Position numbers and translations under genes: made by a program | From: Emydura subglobosa | Lineage: Eukaryota > Chordata > Testudines > Chelidae | Assembly: GCA_007922225.1 (NCBI GenBank) | Contig: ML679970.1 | Span: forward strand, 44,545,157-44,609,156 | Reading direction: 5' to 3' | Length of the DNA: 64,000 bases | The notes under the pieces: model-generated | Told to the model about the DNA's origin: nothing | The model's input: only the letters and a program-made list of their open reading frames with translations | Databases searched by the model: none | Shown: positions 10,709 through 21,779 of the stretch, piece after piece | Numbering within the stretch: position 1 is the first letter of the stretch | How the letters are laid out: every line of letters begins with the position of its first letter

Positions 10709-11731
10709 CTAGCTGCAGATGCAGCACAGGCCCTGCCCCCCTTCCTCCAGGGGGAGACTCAGGATCCCTGCAGAGACCCAGTGCAGTCCTGGCCAAAAGA
10801 ACTCCAGAACTGTCTTCTGGAGGTAGGCCAGGAAACTCAGGGTCGGGACCAGGGTGTTGAAGTGGTACCAGAGCATGGACAGGACCAGCTGGTTGAGGAC
10901 CAGCGCCTTCTCCCAAAGGGAGAGGTACCGGAGCAGTCCCATCCAGCTCCGTAGCCGCCGCACCACCCTGTCCGTTAAATCTTGCTAGTTCTCTGCCGGG
11001 GAGGGATGGGTGGCAGAAAGGTAAACGCCCAGATAGAGCAGCGGACCCGCGCTCCACCAGATGGCTTGAAGCGCGGGTGGGAGGGAGCTTGCCCGCCGCC
11101 CGGCCCCTACCATCAGGCCAGAGCTCTTGACCCAGTTATCCCAGGCGGAGGAGGCTCCCGAGTAGACGGCCAGGCAGGCCTCCAACCGCACCAGGTCGCC
11201 CGGGTCCTGGACCATGAGGAGCACGTCGTCAGCGTACGTTGACAAGACCAGCCTCAGCGCTGGCTCAGGGAGCACCAAACCTGTCATCCTCCGACGGAGG
11301 AGACAGAGGAAGAGCTCAATGGCCAGGGCGTACAGCTGGCCTGACAGCAGACAGCCTTGGCGCAGTCCATGCCCAAAGCTGACCGGTTTGGTCAAGGTCC
11401 AGTTGAGATTGACCAGGCACTCCGTGGAGGCGTACAACACCCGGAGAAAACCCACAAAGCGGGGCCCGAAGCCGAACGCCCGCAGGGTGCCCAGGAGATA
11501 CCCGTGGTCCATCCTGTCGAACGCCTTCTCCTGATCCTGAGACAGGAGGGTGAACGACAGACCATCCCTACACCCAAGCTCTAGGAGATCCCGGACCAAA
11601 TACAGATTGTTGAAGATGGTGCGGCCCGGGATGGTGTAGGTCTGGTCGGGATGGACCACGTCCTGCAGCACGGACCCCAGCCTCAGGGAGATGGCTTTGG
11701 CCATGATTTTGTAGTCCGTGCAGAGGAGCAA
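10709..11731 (-). pseudogene. LINE ORF2, reverse transcriptase domain
   Basis: One frame covers the core of a reverse transcriptase. It has the fingers region (DYKIMAKAISLRLGSVLQDV), motif A as LLSQDQEKAFDRMDH, motif B as GHGLRQGCLLSGQLYAL, and the catalytic YADD box at 11225-11236. Downstream thumb-like sequence (LSLWEKALVLNQLVLSMLWY, LEFFWPGLHW) continues in the same frame past a single TAG at 10985-10987. The domain would copy the element's RNA at the target site. A TGA at 11741-11743, where related proteins have tryptophan, separates it from the N-terminal part of the ORF. Confidence 0.85.
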
Positions 11732-11740
11732 GATGGGACG

Positions 11741-12790
11741 TCAGTTCCGGAGGTCGCGGATGTCCCCCTTCTTGGGCAGCAGGGCGAGCACAGCCCGCCT
11801 GCACGACAGGGGGAGCTCTCCGCTGGCCTCAGAGTCGGCCCAGACGATGGAGAGGTCTGGGCCGAGGACGTCCCAAAACACGCGGTAGAACTCCATGGTC
11901 AGCCCGTCCATGCCCGGGGATTTGTTGGTGGGCATGAGGCGGAGCTTCCGAGAACTCGGCCAGAGTGAGAGGTAGCTCCAGCCGTTCCCGCTCGCCCGTG
12001 CCGACCGTGGGAAGTTTGTTCCAGAGCATCCTGCGGGCGGCGGCTTCGGTCGGATCCGGGGAGAAAAGGGCGGCGTAGAAGGCCCGGGCCCTTCCACGCA
12101 TCTCCACCGGATCCGTGAGGGGGGCACCGTCCTCCGCCAGGAGGCAGGTGATGTGCTTCCGGGCCCCCTGTCTTTTCTCCAGGGCATAGAAGAAGCGGGA
12201 GCCACGATCCATCTCCCGAAGGAGATGGATGCGGGATCGAACGAAGGCACCCCGAGCCGGAGGTCTTCGAGGGCACGGAGCTCCTCCCGCTTCTCCCAGC
12301 ACGCTCCGCAGAGGGATGGATCCTTGGGGATGGCGGCCAGACGCCTCTCCAGCGCTAAGACCTCCCGCTCCAACTGCTCCATCCCCGCATCCCTCCGCCG
12401 GCTGGCCCCCCGAGTGTAGTCGCGGCAGAAGAGCCGGGCGCACACCTTCCCCATGTCCCACCAGCGCTGCGCCGAGGGAAAGGCATGCCTCTGCCCCCGC
12501 CAGGCCAGCCAGAACTCCCGGAAGGACGCCACGAAGCCCACATCCTCCAGCAGGCTGCTGTTAAAATGCCAGTAGGCCGGCCCCGGCCTCTCTGCCGTCA
12601 GAGAGGCCATCACGGTCACCAGGTGGTGATCCGAGAACGGGGCTGGCCGTACGCTGGAGGAGTGGGCCCGCGGGAGATGGTGACGAAAAAAAATAGATGG
12701 CGTCCAACCGTGAGTGGCTCAACCGCTCTTCCCCCACCCAGACAAAGGGGAAGGTGACGGTGTCGTCCGGGTGGTGGTCCCACGAGCACC
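11741..12790 (-). pseudogene. LINE ORF2, end of endonuclease domain plus linker to RT
   Basis: The most upstream piece (about 12790-12700) reads DHHPDDTVTFPFVWVGEERL followed by SHSRLDAIYF. This is the last strands of an apurinic-type endonuclease (SRLD is a usual landmark) and comes directly after the ORF1 end, so most of the nuclease domain is absent. Next comes WHFNSSLLEDVGFVASFREF, the linker typical of this group, and MPTNKSPGMDGLTMEFYRVF, the start of the RT. Between about 12255 and 11945 the homologous protein lies in another frame (SRIHLLREMDRGSRFFYALE), so two frameshifts cancel. Confidence 0.7.
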
Positions 12791-14403
12791 CAATCCCCCG
12801 AGGTGGAGGGCTGGGTGGAGGGGGCAGGGCCAGGGGGCAAGAGCACAGGGGACGGGGTATGGGAAAGCGGAGGCGGGACAGCAGGGGAAGGAAAGGCCTC
12901 TCCCTGGGGTGAGCCCTCTCCAGCACCCGCCGAAGGTGGCCCTGGCTCCCTCTCCCCCGCAGGCCCCGCCAGACTGCTCCGGGTGTCAGTGGGGCCCGCT
13001 CGCTCGTCTGGGCACACTGGGGGAGGCACCTCTGGGGCCCGAGCGGAGGTGGCAGGTGATGGAGGAGGGGCAACCACAGGGACCGCACGGCTGAGGGGGG
13101 TGCCGCCGCTGGTCCAGCTGGGACCCCCCTGGGTCCCGGGGGTCCCGGGCTCCCCACTTTGCCGGGCCAGGGGGCAGTCCCTCTGGACGTGCCCCGTCGC
13201 CCAACAGAGGAAGCACCAGGCCTCACCCGTGCTGTAATGGACCCTGTACTGGGCCCCTTGATGGGGCACCAGAAACGACCCCTCTAGCGCCTCCCTGCCA
13301 CGCGCCGCCGGTGGCAGCTGGAGCTGCACCCGCCGGCGGAAGGAGAGGACGTGGCGGAGGACGGGGTCTTTGCAGCCGAGGGGAAGCGGTCTGATGACAG
13401 AGATGGGCTTCCCCAGGGCAGAGAGGAAAGGCAGAAGGGCAGCATTGGGGAGGAAGGGCGAGACGGATGTGAGGACCACCCGTATGCCCAGGTCTTCCAG
13501 GGGCTCCACCGGGACGTGGACGCCCCCCACCGCCAGGCCCGTCACCACCGCCTCCTGGGCGGCGGCCTCCGATGCCAGGAAGAAGACCACCTTCCCGTAC
13601 ATCTTGGAGGCCGCCACCATGGCCGTGGGCCCCACCACCCGTGGCAATGCCCGCACGTAGGTTTCTACGTGGGGCGAGGCAGGCAGCAGGAGGCAGCATA
13701 CCCCGTGCCTCCTGGTAAGGGTGGGGAAGGGGCCCCAGCCTCCAGGGATGGTGCTGGAGTTGGCGGTCGGGCCAGATGACGGGGCGGCGTGCGGAGGACT
13801 CACAGCGACCTGGGCGTACGCCCTGGGAACGGCGCCGCCCCCAGAGCTGGTGGAGGGAACAGCAGGGGAAGGAAGAGCGGGAGAGGGAGCAGGCCCCACC
13901 ACGGGCGGGGGCGCCGCCAGGGCGGGGCCTTTGCCCTTTTTCTTCCCCTGGCCCTTCTTCCTGAGCAGGGGGGGCAGTAGCTGGAGCAGCGGCAGAGTCT
14001 CTAGGGTCCCCTCCTGAGGTGTCCGCCGCCGGAGCCCCAGGCCCGCCGGTTGGTGACACGGAAGAGGTGGCAGGGTTAGACGCCTTGGGTAGGAGAGGGG
14101 GCTCGGGGCAAGGGGCAGGGGCATCCAGGGAGGGGGTCCTGGCCCCAGACACACACGCCATCCTGGGGGAAGGTAGGAACGCAGCGGGNNNNNNNNNNNN
14201 NNNNNNNNNNNNNNNNNNNNNNNNNNNNNNNNNNNNNNNNNNNNNNNNNNNNNNNNNNNNNNNNNNNNNNNNNNNNNNNNNNNNNNNNCAGTGGCAAACC
14301 CACTGAGCCTGGGCAGGGCAGGGAACAAACCAAGGGCAGGGGCAGGGCAATTCAAGGAAACAAACAAAGCAAGGTAGGGCAGACAAACAAACAAAATAAA
14401 CAA
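12616..14403 (-). pseudogene. LINE ORF1 (gag-like, zinc knuckle), interrupted by assembly gap
   Basis: A 595-codon open frame with 34 unknown codons from the N gap. The N-terminal third is proline-rich. The middle holds an RNA-binding-like region (VETYVRALPRVV ... VHVPVEPLEDLGIRVV), then CFLCWATGHVQRDC (13215-13174), a C-x2-C-x4-H-x4-C zinc knuckle. The C-terminal part is proline/serine-rich. The role expected from related elements is coating the LINE RNA. Apart from the gap the frame is open. Its last codons overlap sequence that encodes the ORF2 endonuclease end in another frame, so the natural C-terminus was probably replaced by a deletion junction near 12790. Confidence 0.75.
14189..14288. 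other. Assembly gap, exactly 100 N
   Basis: One hundred unknown bases. The round number suggests a gap of unknown size, lying in the N-terminal part of the LINE ORF1 between two GC-rich, repetitive flanks. Confidence 0.99.
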
Positions 14404-14643
14404 ACCAAGAAGGGAGAAGGCTACAGGGTGGGGGGATCTGCAGAGGAGGCAGGGGGCAGTAACAGGGAATGAGGGAGGGGGAAGGGAAGGGGCAGGGGTG
14501 CCTCAAAGGCTGGGAACGGGGGGAGGGGGGGCTGCAGCAGCAGGGAAGGGTGCTCACGGCAGCTGGAGAAGCAGCAGGTCCCCACAGCCAGCTGGGGGGC
14601 AAGCAAACAGGGCCCCGAGGAGGAGGAGGAGGAGCTCCCCCCA

Positions 14644-15047
14644 CAAAAGGGCATAGCAGGGCCAGAGTGTGAGCCCCAAAATGCCTAAAGCCCTGGCTCC
14701 TGCAGGCAGGGGAGAGATTGTTGCAGGGCAACTAGGGACACCTGGACCCAATGAAGGGCCAGTCCAGGTGTTCTTAAACCTGCCTTCCCTAAAGGGAGGG
14801 GGAGAAGCACAGGAGAAGGAAGTTGTGAGAAGGCTGGCAGCAGCTGGAGGAGAAACTCCCCCCCCGGCTAGGAGACAGTGTGTCTCTGCAGCTACAGAAG
14901 GAGAAAACCCCTGGCCTCAGCCAGCAGAAGGAAGCTGGAGCAAGGTACCTCCAAGGGGAGACGGTTACGGGGGGGCTTCCTGGCCCACTACAAGGGGTTG
15001 AAGCATGAGACCTACTAGGGAGAAGCTGGCTGTTTGCCACACAAGCC
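14644..15047 (-). repeat. LTR-like dispersed repeat, copy A (about 400 bp)
   Basis: The segment aligns almost end to end with 62168-62563, including long identical words such as CACCTGGACCCAATGAAGGGCCAGT and GCAGAAGGAAGCTGGAGCAAGGTACCTCCAAGGGGAGAC. On the minus strand both copies begin at the same base, TGTGGCAAACAGCC, as an LTR or a LINE 5' end would. Homology stops at about 14644, where the GC-rich 5' region of the Tx1-like LINE begins. It is either an LTR interrupted by the LINE or part of the LINE promoter region. Confidence 0.7.
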
Positions 15048-15727
15048 ATTCATGAATTACATTGCAGGGTATGGCCCTGCTACAGTACAGCTCGCAGTGA
15101 TTTACACAGCCTCCAGCAGCCACTAGCAGTGGCTACTAGGTATCATGTAGCACAAATGATAAAGGATCTACTGTGCACTAGATGGCAGCACAGGGTAAGG
15201 GATGCATCTGGGGAGCCTTGGGGAAAATAGATACTGAGCGAGATGCCAGAAGCCAGCAGGGAGAGCTGGGAGGATTCTGCAGAGGGTATTAAAAAGAAAA
15301 AAGCATCACCTGCACTCAGGCTTGGAAGAATTAGATTGTTAGTGGTAAGCGTTGATTTCACCCAATGCATGCTCTGATGACAACAATATTTCCAGTGATG
15401 GCCATTGAATTTACAGGTCAGCAAAGGTAGATAAAATGCTGCTTGAGAACTAGTCGATTTAAGGATATTTACTGGCTATAGTTTGATAAGTGATGTTGAC
15501 AATTTGTGTTTTAAAGTTACTCAGCTTTAACTTTTTGAATCTGACCATCTGTCATGAAAGAATGACTAAATACAGCCTTTATTATTTCTGTTTCTCTCTC
15601 ACATTTTGCAGTCTCTTCACTTGCACCTGGCACATTCTGTAGATGTAGGACTCACAGCAGAGACCTAAAATACACAAATGGCCAGGCAGGGAGGTAAGAT
15701 CCGGTTCTGTCCTGCCTGAGAAGAACA
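15048..15727. other. No gene recognised
   Basis: Unassigned intergenic sequence of average composition. No convincing coding frame and no repeat that I can name. Confidence 0.45.
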
Positions 15728-15985
15728 TCAGAGGTATAGACCCATAAGGTTATGAAGGATGCCGGGTCACCTAGTCTAACGCCTGCCAAGAGACAGGATT
15801 GGATGGTTTAAACCCAACCAACTCAGGCGGTTTCCAACCTTTGATGAAAGCCTCCAGGGAAGGAGCTTCCACAGCCTCCCAAAAGCAGTCTGTTCCACTG
15901 TCCTACTGTTCTTACCGTCAGGAAGTTTTTCCTGAGGTACGTCCCCTCCTGGCGACCTGGCTTAACCCCACGACCACATTTTCAG
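15728..15985 (-). mobile_element. CR1-type LINE 3' fragment
   Basis: Recognisable words of the reverse-complemented LINE tail are present: ACCTAGTCTAACGCCTGCC, GGAAGGAGCTTCCACAGCCTCCC and TGTTCTTACCGTCAGGAAGTTTTTCCTGA. Non-coding, 5'-truncated. Confidence 0.7.
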
Positions 15986-16750
15986 TGTAGATACATAACC
16001 CATTAAACGTTATCCAGCCACACATTTCACAAGGATTACAACAACCAGCATGCTGTCGGCTCACAGGCTGCCCTCCGGTAAGCTATGATGTGGATATCCA
16101 ACCCAGGGGATCCCTGTGAAACTACATTCCCCTGTGCCCTTTGTTAGTTGGCAGAAGTCCCAGTGTCATATGAGCCACCGAGCTGAAAAAACAAATCAGT
16201 GCATCCGCAGCTTCTGAATTTGGTGTTTCAGGGCTAGGTCCACAAGAGGAGGCCGGTGCCGAGGGCTAGCATTTAGGAACCACCATGAGCATCAAAACCT
16301 TGGCTCAGCTGGCCCTAGCGCCATAGGTGGCTAGATCTCTACCATTGAAGCACTGTAGGAGCCGGCCTATCTGCCAGAGAATGGACGCACAGCAGCCTCA
16401 GTGTAGGCAGACATCTCACTCCTCCCTGCCGTGGGATCCTCACCCTTCCCTGATGATCTCGCCTGCTGGATTGAGCCCTGGAGCATGCTTAGAGTGCACC
16501 CATCCCCACCCCATGCCTCCCTTCGAGCCCTGAGTCCCGTGGTCAGGGCATGCAACCAAACACCCCCGGAAGGTGTTTTTCCAATCCAAAACAGGAACTC
16601 CGAAGCCTTTTTTAGGCAGCATGTGTCTGATGTCGTGTGTGCTGTCCCAGGCAGATCAGTTGTTATACTGCTGTGGGACTATCATCAGGACAAGACCAGG
16701 TGCACGGAGCAAGGATCTTCCACCATAAGCTAGCTTCAGCTGGGGACACT
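15986..16750. other. No gene recognised
   Basis: Unassigned intergenic sequence. Short overlapping frames on both strands carry no known motif. Confidence 0.45.
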
Positions 16751-17014
16751 GCCCGGCTTGTCTACACAGGGAATACAGCCAGTGTAAATGCATCGCTGTA
16801 GCTAGACTGGGAAAACTCCCCATGTGGAAACACTTATTCTGGACCAAGAGTGCCATTTTCTGCTTCAGCTTATATTGCTTTGAAAGTGATGCCGGCTACA
16901 CTGGGAAAAAGCCAGCTTCATCCAGCATGGGAGGGTCCAGATGGGGCATTACACCGGTGTAACCGCTGTGGTGTCAGGATGCTGGTAACATTCCCTGTGT
17001 AGACAAGCCCTTGA
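16751..17014. mobile_element. Non-autonomous DNA transposon with perfect 20-bp inverted ends
   Basis: GGCTTGTCTACACAGGGAAT at 16755-16774 is repeated exactly in reverse complement at 16990-17009, bounding an element of about 255-260 bp with no coding potential. The GTCTACACAGGGAA terminus is shared with the 6.85-kb mini-element, so both probably belong to one transposase group. Confidence 0.75.
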
Positions 17015-17189
17015 CTAGGAGAAGGGCTGCGTTTAGGTCAGGCTCACCCAAACCAGATCACTTTCCCCAACTCCGCCGTCACTGCTGAGTGAGACCAGGC
17101 GAGGCAGGGCAGGGCTCTCATTGGTTGTTGTTAGACGGCCCCACCTGAGTGTCTCTCTTCATATTCTTCACTGCCTCATTCCCCCACTC

Positions 17190-17490
17190 TTATTTCTGCT
17201 CCACTTCACTGAACAGATTGAGCTCTGTGCGGCTATCGCCAACAGGCAGGTTTTCCAATCCTTTAATCACCCTCACGGCTCTTCGCTGACCCCTTCTGGT
17301 TTATCAACTTTCTTCGTGAATTGTGCACGCCAGACCTGGACACAAGGTTCCAGCGGTGGTCAGCACCAGTGTCAGATACAGAGGTAAAATAGCCACTCTA
17401 CTCTGGGTTACCCTGTTCGTATAGCCAGGCATCATAGTAACCCTGTTAGCCACAGGCTGTCTGTTTATCCCCTCCACAGTCCCTTAGTTC
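17190..17490 (-). mobile_element. Probable CR1-type LINE fragment, old
   Basis: CCTTTAATCACCCTCACGGCTCTTCGCTGACCCCTTC, then ACCTGGACACAAGGTTCCAGCGGTGGTCAGCACCAGTG and ATAGCCAGGCATCATAGTAACC follow the order of reverse-complemented CR1 3' sequence (compare 35.0-35.4 kb). Strongly diverged. Confidence 0.5.
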
Positions 17491-18449
17491 ATGGTTCCTG
17501 CACAAAGGTCCCCTTGGTGTTCGAGAAGGGCACTTGAACCTGACCTCACTGGTTCGTGACGTGTAGTAGATGAAAGCTTGTCTCTCTCAATAGAAGATAT
17601 CACCTCACCCTCTTTGTCTCTCTAATACACGCTTCATGCATTTCTCCCAAGAGAGTTTGCCCAGGATTATCCTTTCAAGCACCAGCCCCTTGAGTTCTGT
17701 CTATAGCGACCAGGGGTTCCCGGAGAATTTATTCTTACCTCACCTTTTAGCAAGCAATACCACAGTCACCCAAAATGGCTGTAAGCATCAGCAGGACTTG
17801 AACTCAGGTCTCCGGGTTACCTAGGGAGATGACAGCACCACACAGCCACAAGTGAGTAACCTGCTACAGCCCCCAATCTACAGGGGCTGTAGGCCACACT
17901 AAATTCCACCCCATGTGATTGGCCTGACAGTGGTCTGGGCTCCTGGACACTATATATGCCCATGGGGCACACCAGGAAGTGTCCAGGGAAAGAGGAAGAG
18001 CCCAGCTAGCTGCTGCGACTGCCCTGCCTCTCTATGTCTGAACCCCTGGTACCAACCTCAGCTCTGACTTAGATGCTGACCCCTGGGATCCCAGCTGGGA
18101 AGCCGATGCCTGTTTTTGACTCTCGGCCCAATCCCTGGCTCCATCTTCAACTCTGACCCTGGGTTTCGCTCTGATTCTGATATGGGCTCTGACCCCCAAT
18201 CTCCTTCCACTAGTCCCGGCTACCTATGCCCAGGACCCTGACAGCTTGCCTGGACCACCCCTAACACTTGTAGAAGGCTGGACATTTGGAGCAAGGAGGC
18301 AGAGGGTTGCCCCCTAACCAGCATGTTCTGGGGGGCATGAGAAATGCCTCACAGGGGTTGACAGCCCCCAGAGGGAACTTCCCATGTGGCAAATGCAAGC
18401 AGGGCAACTTAGACCAGCACTGAATGGAGGAGTCGGGTTGCATCTTGTC

Positions 18450-19085
18450 CCCTGAAGGCCTCCAAATGGACCCCCATTGAACGCTGTTTGGACCAAAGCA
18501 GCCCCCCGGGGCATTGAAGAACTGCAGTGCTTCCTTGGGTTTGCTAATTTTTATAGGCGCTTCATGCCTGCCTTTTTAAAGCAGATAGCACCACTGACAA
18601 TGCTCCTCCACAAGCATGTCCTTCTTCATCTGCTCTCTGGAGGCTCAAGTGTTTGACTAACTCAAGATGGCCTTCACCACTGCTCCAGTCCTGACCAATC
18701 CTGAGCCAGTGCAGGCCTTTGTTGGTGAGACCGGTGCACGTAGTGTTGCAATTTGGACCAAGGATCTGGCCCCTGACAGCACCTGCTCCCTTGTGGCTTT
18801 TATTCTCGGGGACACACCTCAATGAAGGAGATTCTAGCAATCAAAGCTGCCTTTGGGGAATGGCCCCAGCACCTTGAAGGTGCCCGACACCCAATACAGG
18901 TATACACAGATCATAAAAGCTTGGAGTATCTCTGCAGGGCAAAGGTGCTGAGCCAAAGACAGCTTTGATGGCCCCGCTCTTCACACACTTTAATTTTACC
19001 AGCACCAATCCTCCAGGAGCCCAGACCAAGGCACCCAACGCCCTGTTCCCAAAAGGGGAACACTCCTGACCCTCACCACACTCAG
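18450..19085 (+). pseudogene. Ty3/gypsy pol fragment (end of RT and RNase H)
   Basis: Translated with frameshifts, the segment gives GIEELQCFLGFANFYRRFMP, the landmark joining gypsy reverse transcriptase to RNase H. It is followed by [41 protein letters not shown] sequence and [19 protein letters not shown]. In gypsy elements the FLGFANFYRRF block and the TDHKSLEYL block are hallmarks. There are several internal stops and at least two frameshifts, so it is not functional. No integrase follows. Confidence 0.8.
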
Positions 19086-19194
19086 CTGATGTGCATCCTC
19101 AAGACCAATAATCGCCTGTCCTTTATCTAATCGGTTACAAAAGGGGGGTCCCTCAGCCCGCTAACACCTTCAGAAGGTCCCTGGGTGGCCATTA

Positions 19195-19608
19195 GGCTGG
19201 ATTTTAAAATCAAGATTCTCTTATCAGCTAAGCACATAATCACCCTCACAGAGGCACTGGGGTGAGGAAAAGCATTAAGAAGGGTAATATAAGGACTTGA
19301 ACCCAGGTCTATAGGGTAAGCATTCCTCCAGAGTCACCAATAATTTGTCTACACCAACCACCACACAAGCTGCAGTGGTTGAACAGCAGGGGCTGGATTT
19401 TAAAATCAAGCTTCTCTTATCAGCCAAGCACACAATCATCCTCACAGAGACACCTGCCTGGGGAACAGCATTAGAAGGGCTAATGTAAGGCACTGGGGGA
19501 CTGAAACCCAGGTCTATAGAGAAAGCAAGCCACCTACATACCCCCATAGCCACTGGTAATTTGGCTACACCAGCTAACACACATTCTGCAGTGGTTGAAC
19601 ACCAGGGG
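19195..19608 (+). repeat. Tandem duplication, two units of about 200-218 bp
   Basis: Unit 1 (19195-19390) and unit 2 (19391-19608) both start GGCTGGATTTTAAAATCAAG and both end with GCAGTGGTTGAACA followed by CAGGGG. In between they share ordered blocks: TTCTCTTATCAGC, AAGCACA, CCTCACAGAG, AACCCAGGTCTATAG. The units sit at the right-hand LTR of the gypsy relic. Confidence 0.85.
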
Positions 19609-19720
19609 ATGTTCCACCTCAAGTGATCTGACTGACAGTGCTCTTAGCGGTCCCTGATTGGCTCCCTGACCCTATATAAGTCCAGGGGGCATAACAGGAA
19701 ATGTTTGGTGGCCCAAGAGG

Positions 19721-21779
19721 TGATGTCTCAGCAGTGATTTTGGGCTGAGAGAGAGGGACTGCTGGCTAGGCAGGGTGAGATGGAGGAGAGAAAGGAAACT
19801 GAAGCCAGGCTACAGCATGAGGCTAGGGAAAGCACTGAAGAAGGCCAGATGCAAGCAAGGAAAAAGAACAGGGTAGATTGTCTGGAACCAGATGAGGGAC
19901 CAGCACACAGGAGGGCAGGAAAGGGAAATGGGGGATAATGACCTACTAGTAAAATCCTTAGGTAAGGCCCTAATGCTGGGGGCTATCAACCCCTGAGAAT
20001 GGCAGAGTGGGTCAAAGAAGTGCTGGGGCTACAGCAAGAGCTCAGACACTGTCTGCTGGAGACCAGGAGTGGAATGTCAAAGCAAAGAGCAGGTAGAGAA
20101 ACTCCTGCAGACAAAGGTGGCAGGTAAAATAAAAATAGGCTGTCAGCTCCCCAAATTCCTCCCCGAAACAAGAGGGTTCTTGTGTGGGGTGTCACCTGAA
20201 CTGTCAGGACATACAGAAGGAATAGGGGGAGATAAGGTCATTACCTAGGGAGGCTAATTAGCAGAAGAGGTGAGAGCAAGTGCTCAACACCTGTGCTGGC
20301 TACACTGTAAGGGAGGGATGTGAGCAGTATCTTCAGGGTATGGGATATTCTGGACCAAGTCCTACGTTCCTCTTTCTGTGACATGCTGGAGCTGGCAGAG
20401 ATTTGGTTGTGCAGCAAATAATTCCAAAGGAAAAACACAGCCCAGGAAGTGCAGAGGTGACCATTCCTGTGTTGATTGGGAGGAAGGGACAGAACAAAAC
20501 TGTTGCAACTAGAGGAAAGTGCAGCTCAGTGTATGGAGGGTGCACTGAGGCAAAGTGAGCTAGAGAAATAAAAAAAAACCTCAAGTTACTAATATCTCCT
20601 AACAGCTTCTGCACTGGAGATGCCTTTCCCCACATCAGGTTCTTTCTTGGGTATTAGCCTGCAACAAGTTAATGGGAAGTAATGAGTGACATGGGGCTGA
20701 AAGGAGACAACATACTAATAGAAACAGATTCATTCCATTAATGATCAAAGTAATAACAAAATGAGAATTATAATTGAAGCTGCTGTAAAATACCTGCAGG
20801 CTAGCAATCTGTCAGTGGAACAGCTTTGTACTTTCCTCAGTAAAGGCAATAGGACATTTAAAGAGCAGCAGTGACTATTTTCAGCTGGAATACCCACAGC
20901 TTAATAGCAGATGGACAGGAATTATAGATACATATTTATGTGAAAACAAAGGCTAAGATAATAGACATGGAGACTTGACTACCAGAAAAACTAGACTATA
21001 AAAATCCCAGCGTATGCTCTATCTAGACATGATAGAGAAATAGGAAGGGGTGGACATGCCTGCACCTTCACTAAGGAGAAACTGAACTATCTTGGCGCAT
21101 AGATTAAAAAGCTAAATATTGAATATAATGCTACTGAGATACCAATACACAACAATTCTGCATCTCTAAGGCTTTATAATGTGCATAACCCATGCAGGAA
21201 ACTAGATGCTGTGGACCTGAAAGAATTAATTGCAGATGTCACATGCCCATTCATTAGCTGTGCTGAGCTGAGAAGTCTCAACAGATTGTGGGGAAGTAAG
21301 AAAAAAATGGAAACTGTCAAGAGCAAATCTTTGAAGAGAATAATGTAGTAATATGAAATGATGGCTCACCTACTGGCATCGATACGGTTGATGGAAGTGT
21401 CTCATGTCTGGATCTGGGACTAGCTTCTAGCATCATAGGGAGCAAATGCAGCTGGGAAACTAACAAAGGGAGGAAATGGGTAGTGACCACTTCCTGAGAT
21501 TAGCGATAGATCGAGGAGAAGGAAATACTGAAGATGAGGATAATAGCTCCGGTTGGAATCTTAAAATAAATCAATAAAAGCGAACAGGAGAAATCTTTGG
21601 ACCCAGAAGTGTGGAACTAGTGACTGAGCAATGTCTGAATGGAAATATTGAGGACTTGTAGAGTTATATGAATAAGGGAATCCTAAAGACAGCCAGCCTA
21701 GCTATTAATGACAACCAAAATTCTGGAAGGGACATGAAACTTCATGCTTCAGGGTTTGAGCCAATCTCTAAATATTAGA
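19721..21779. other. No gene recognised; possibly more retroelement remains
   Basis: The purine-rich stretch 19740-19990 (GAGATGGAGGAGAGAAAGG, AGGCCAGATGCAAGCAAGG) resembles an untranslated or gag leader, but no frame is sustained. From 20200 to 21780 nothing is recognised. Confidence 0.4.

Larger units (their letters stand above)
9345..14643 (-). mobile_element. Tx1-like (L1-group) LINE retrotransposon, decayed, nearly full length
   Basis: A non-LTR retrotransposon read on the minus strand: a GC-rich 5' region (about 14643-14404), ORF1 with a zinc knuckle, then ORF2 with the tail of an endonuclease, reverse transcriptase and C-terminal CCHC, ending near 9345. The two-ORF layout, the YADD reverse transcriptase and the CCHC at the ORF2 end fit the Tx1 branch of the L1 group, known from frogs, fish and turtles. 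ORF2 has several frameshifts and at least two stop codons (11741-11743, 10985-10987). Most of the endonuclease is missing, so the copy is dead. A 100-base assembly gap interrupts ORF1. The exact 5' and 3' limits are approximate. Confidence 0.8.
17820..19720 (+). mobile_element. Ty3/gypsy-type LTR retrotransposon relic
   Basis: A pol fragment lies between two related promoter-like segments, GATTGGCCTGACAGTGGTCTGGGCTCC...CTATATATGCCCATGGGGCA (17919-17976) and GATCTGACTGACAGTGCTCTTAGC...CTATATAAGTCCAGGGGGCA (19626-19694). These are in the same orientation and read like U3-TATA boxes of two LTRs. Gag is not recognisable and most of pol is missing. The limits of the LTRs are uncertain. Confidence 0.55.

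Noticed and set aside
13223..14731. Long minus-strand frame of about 500 codons overlapping ORF1
   Set aside because: It is proline/serine/cysteine-rich without motifs and overlaps the frame that holds the zinc knuckle; long spurious frames are expected in GC-rich DNA.
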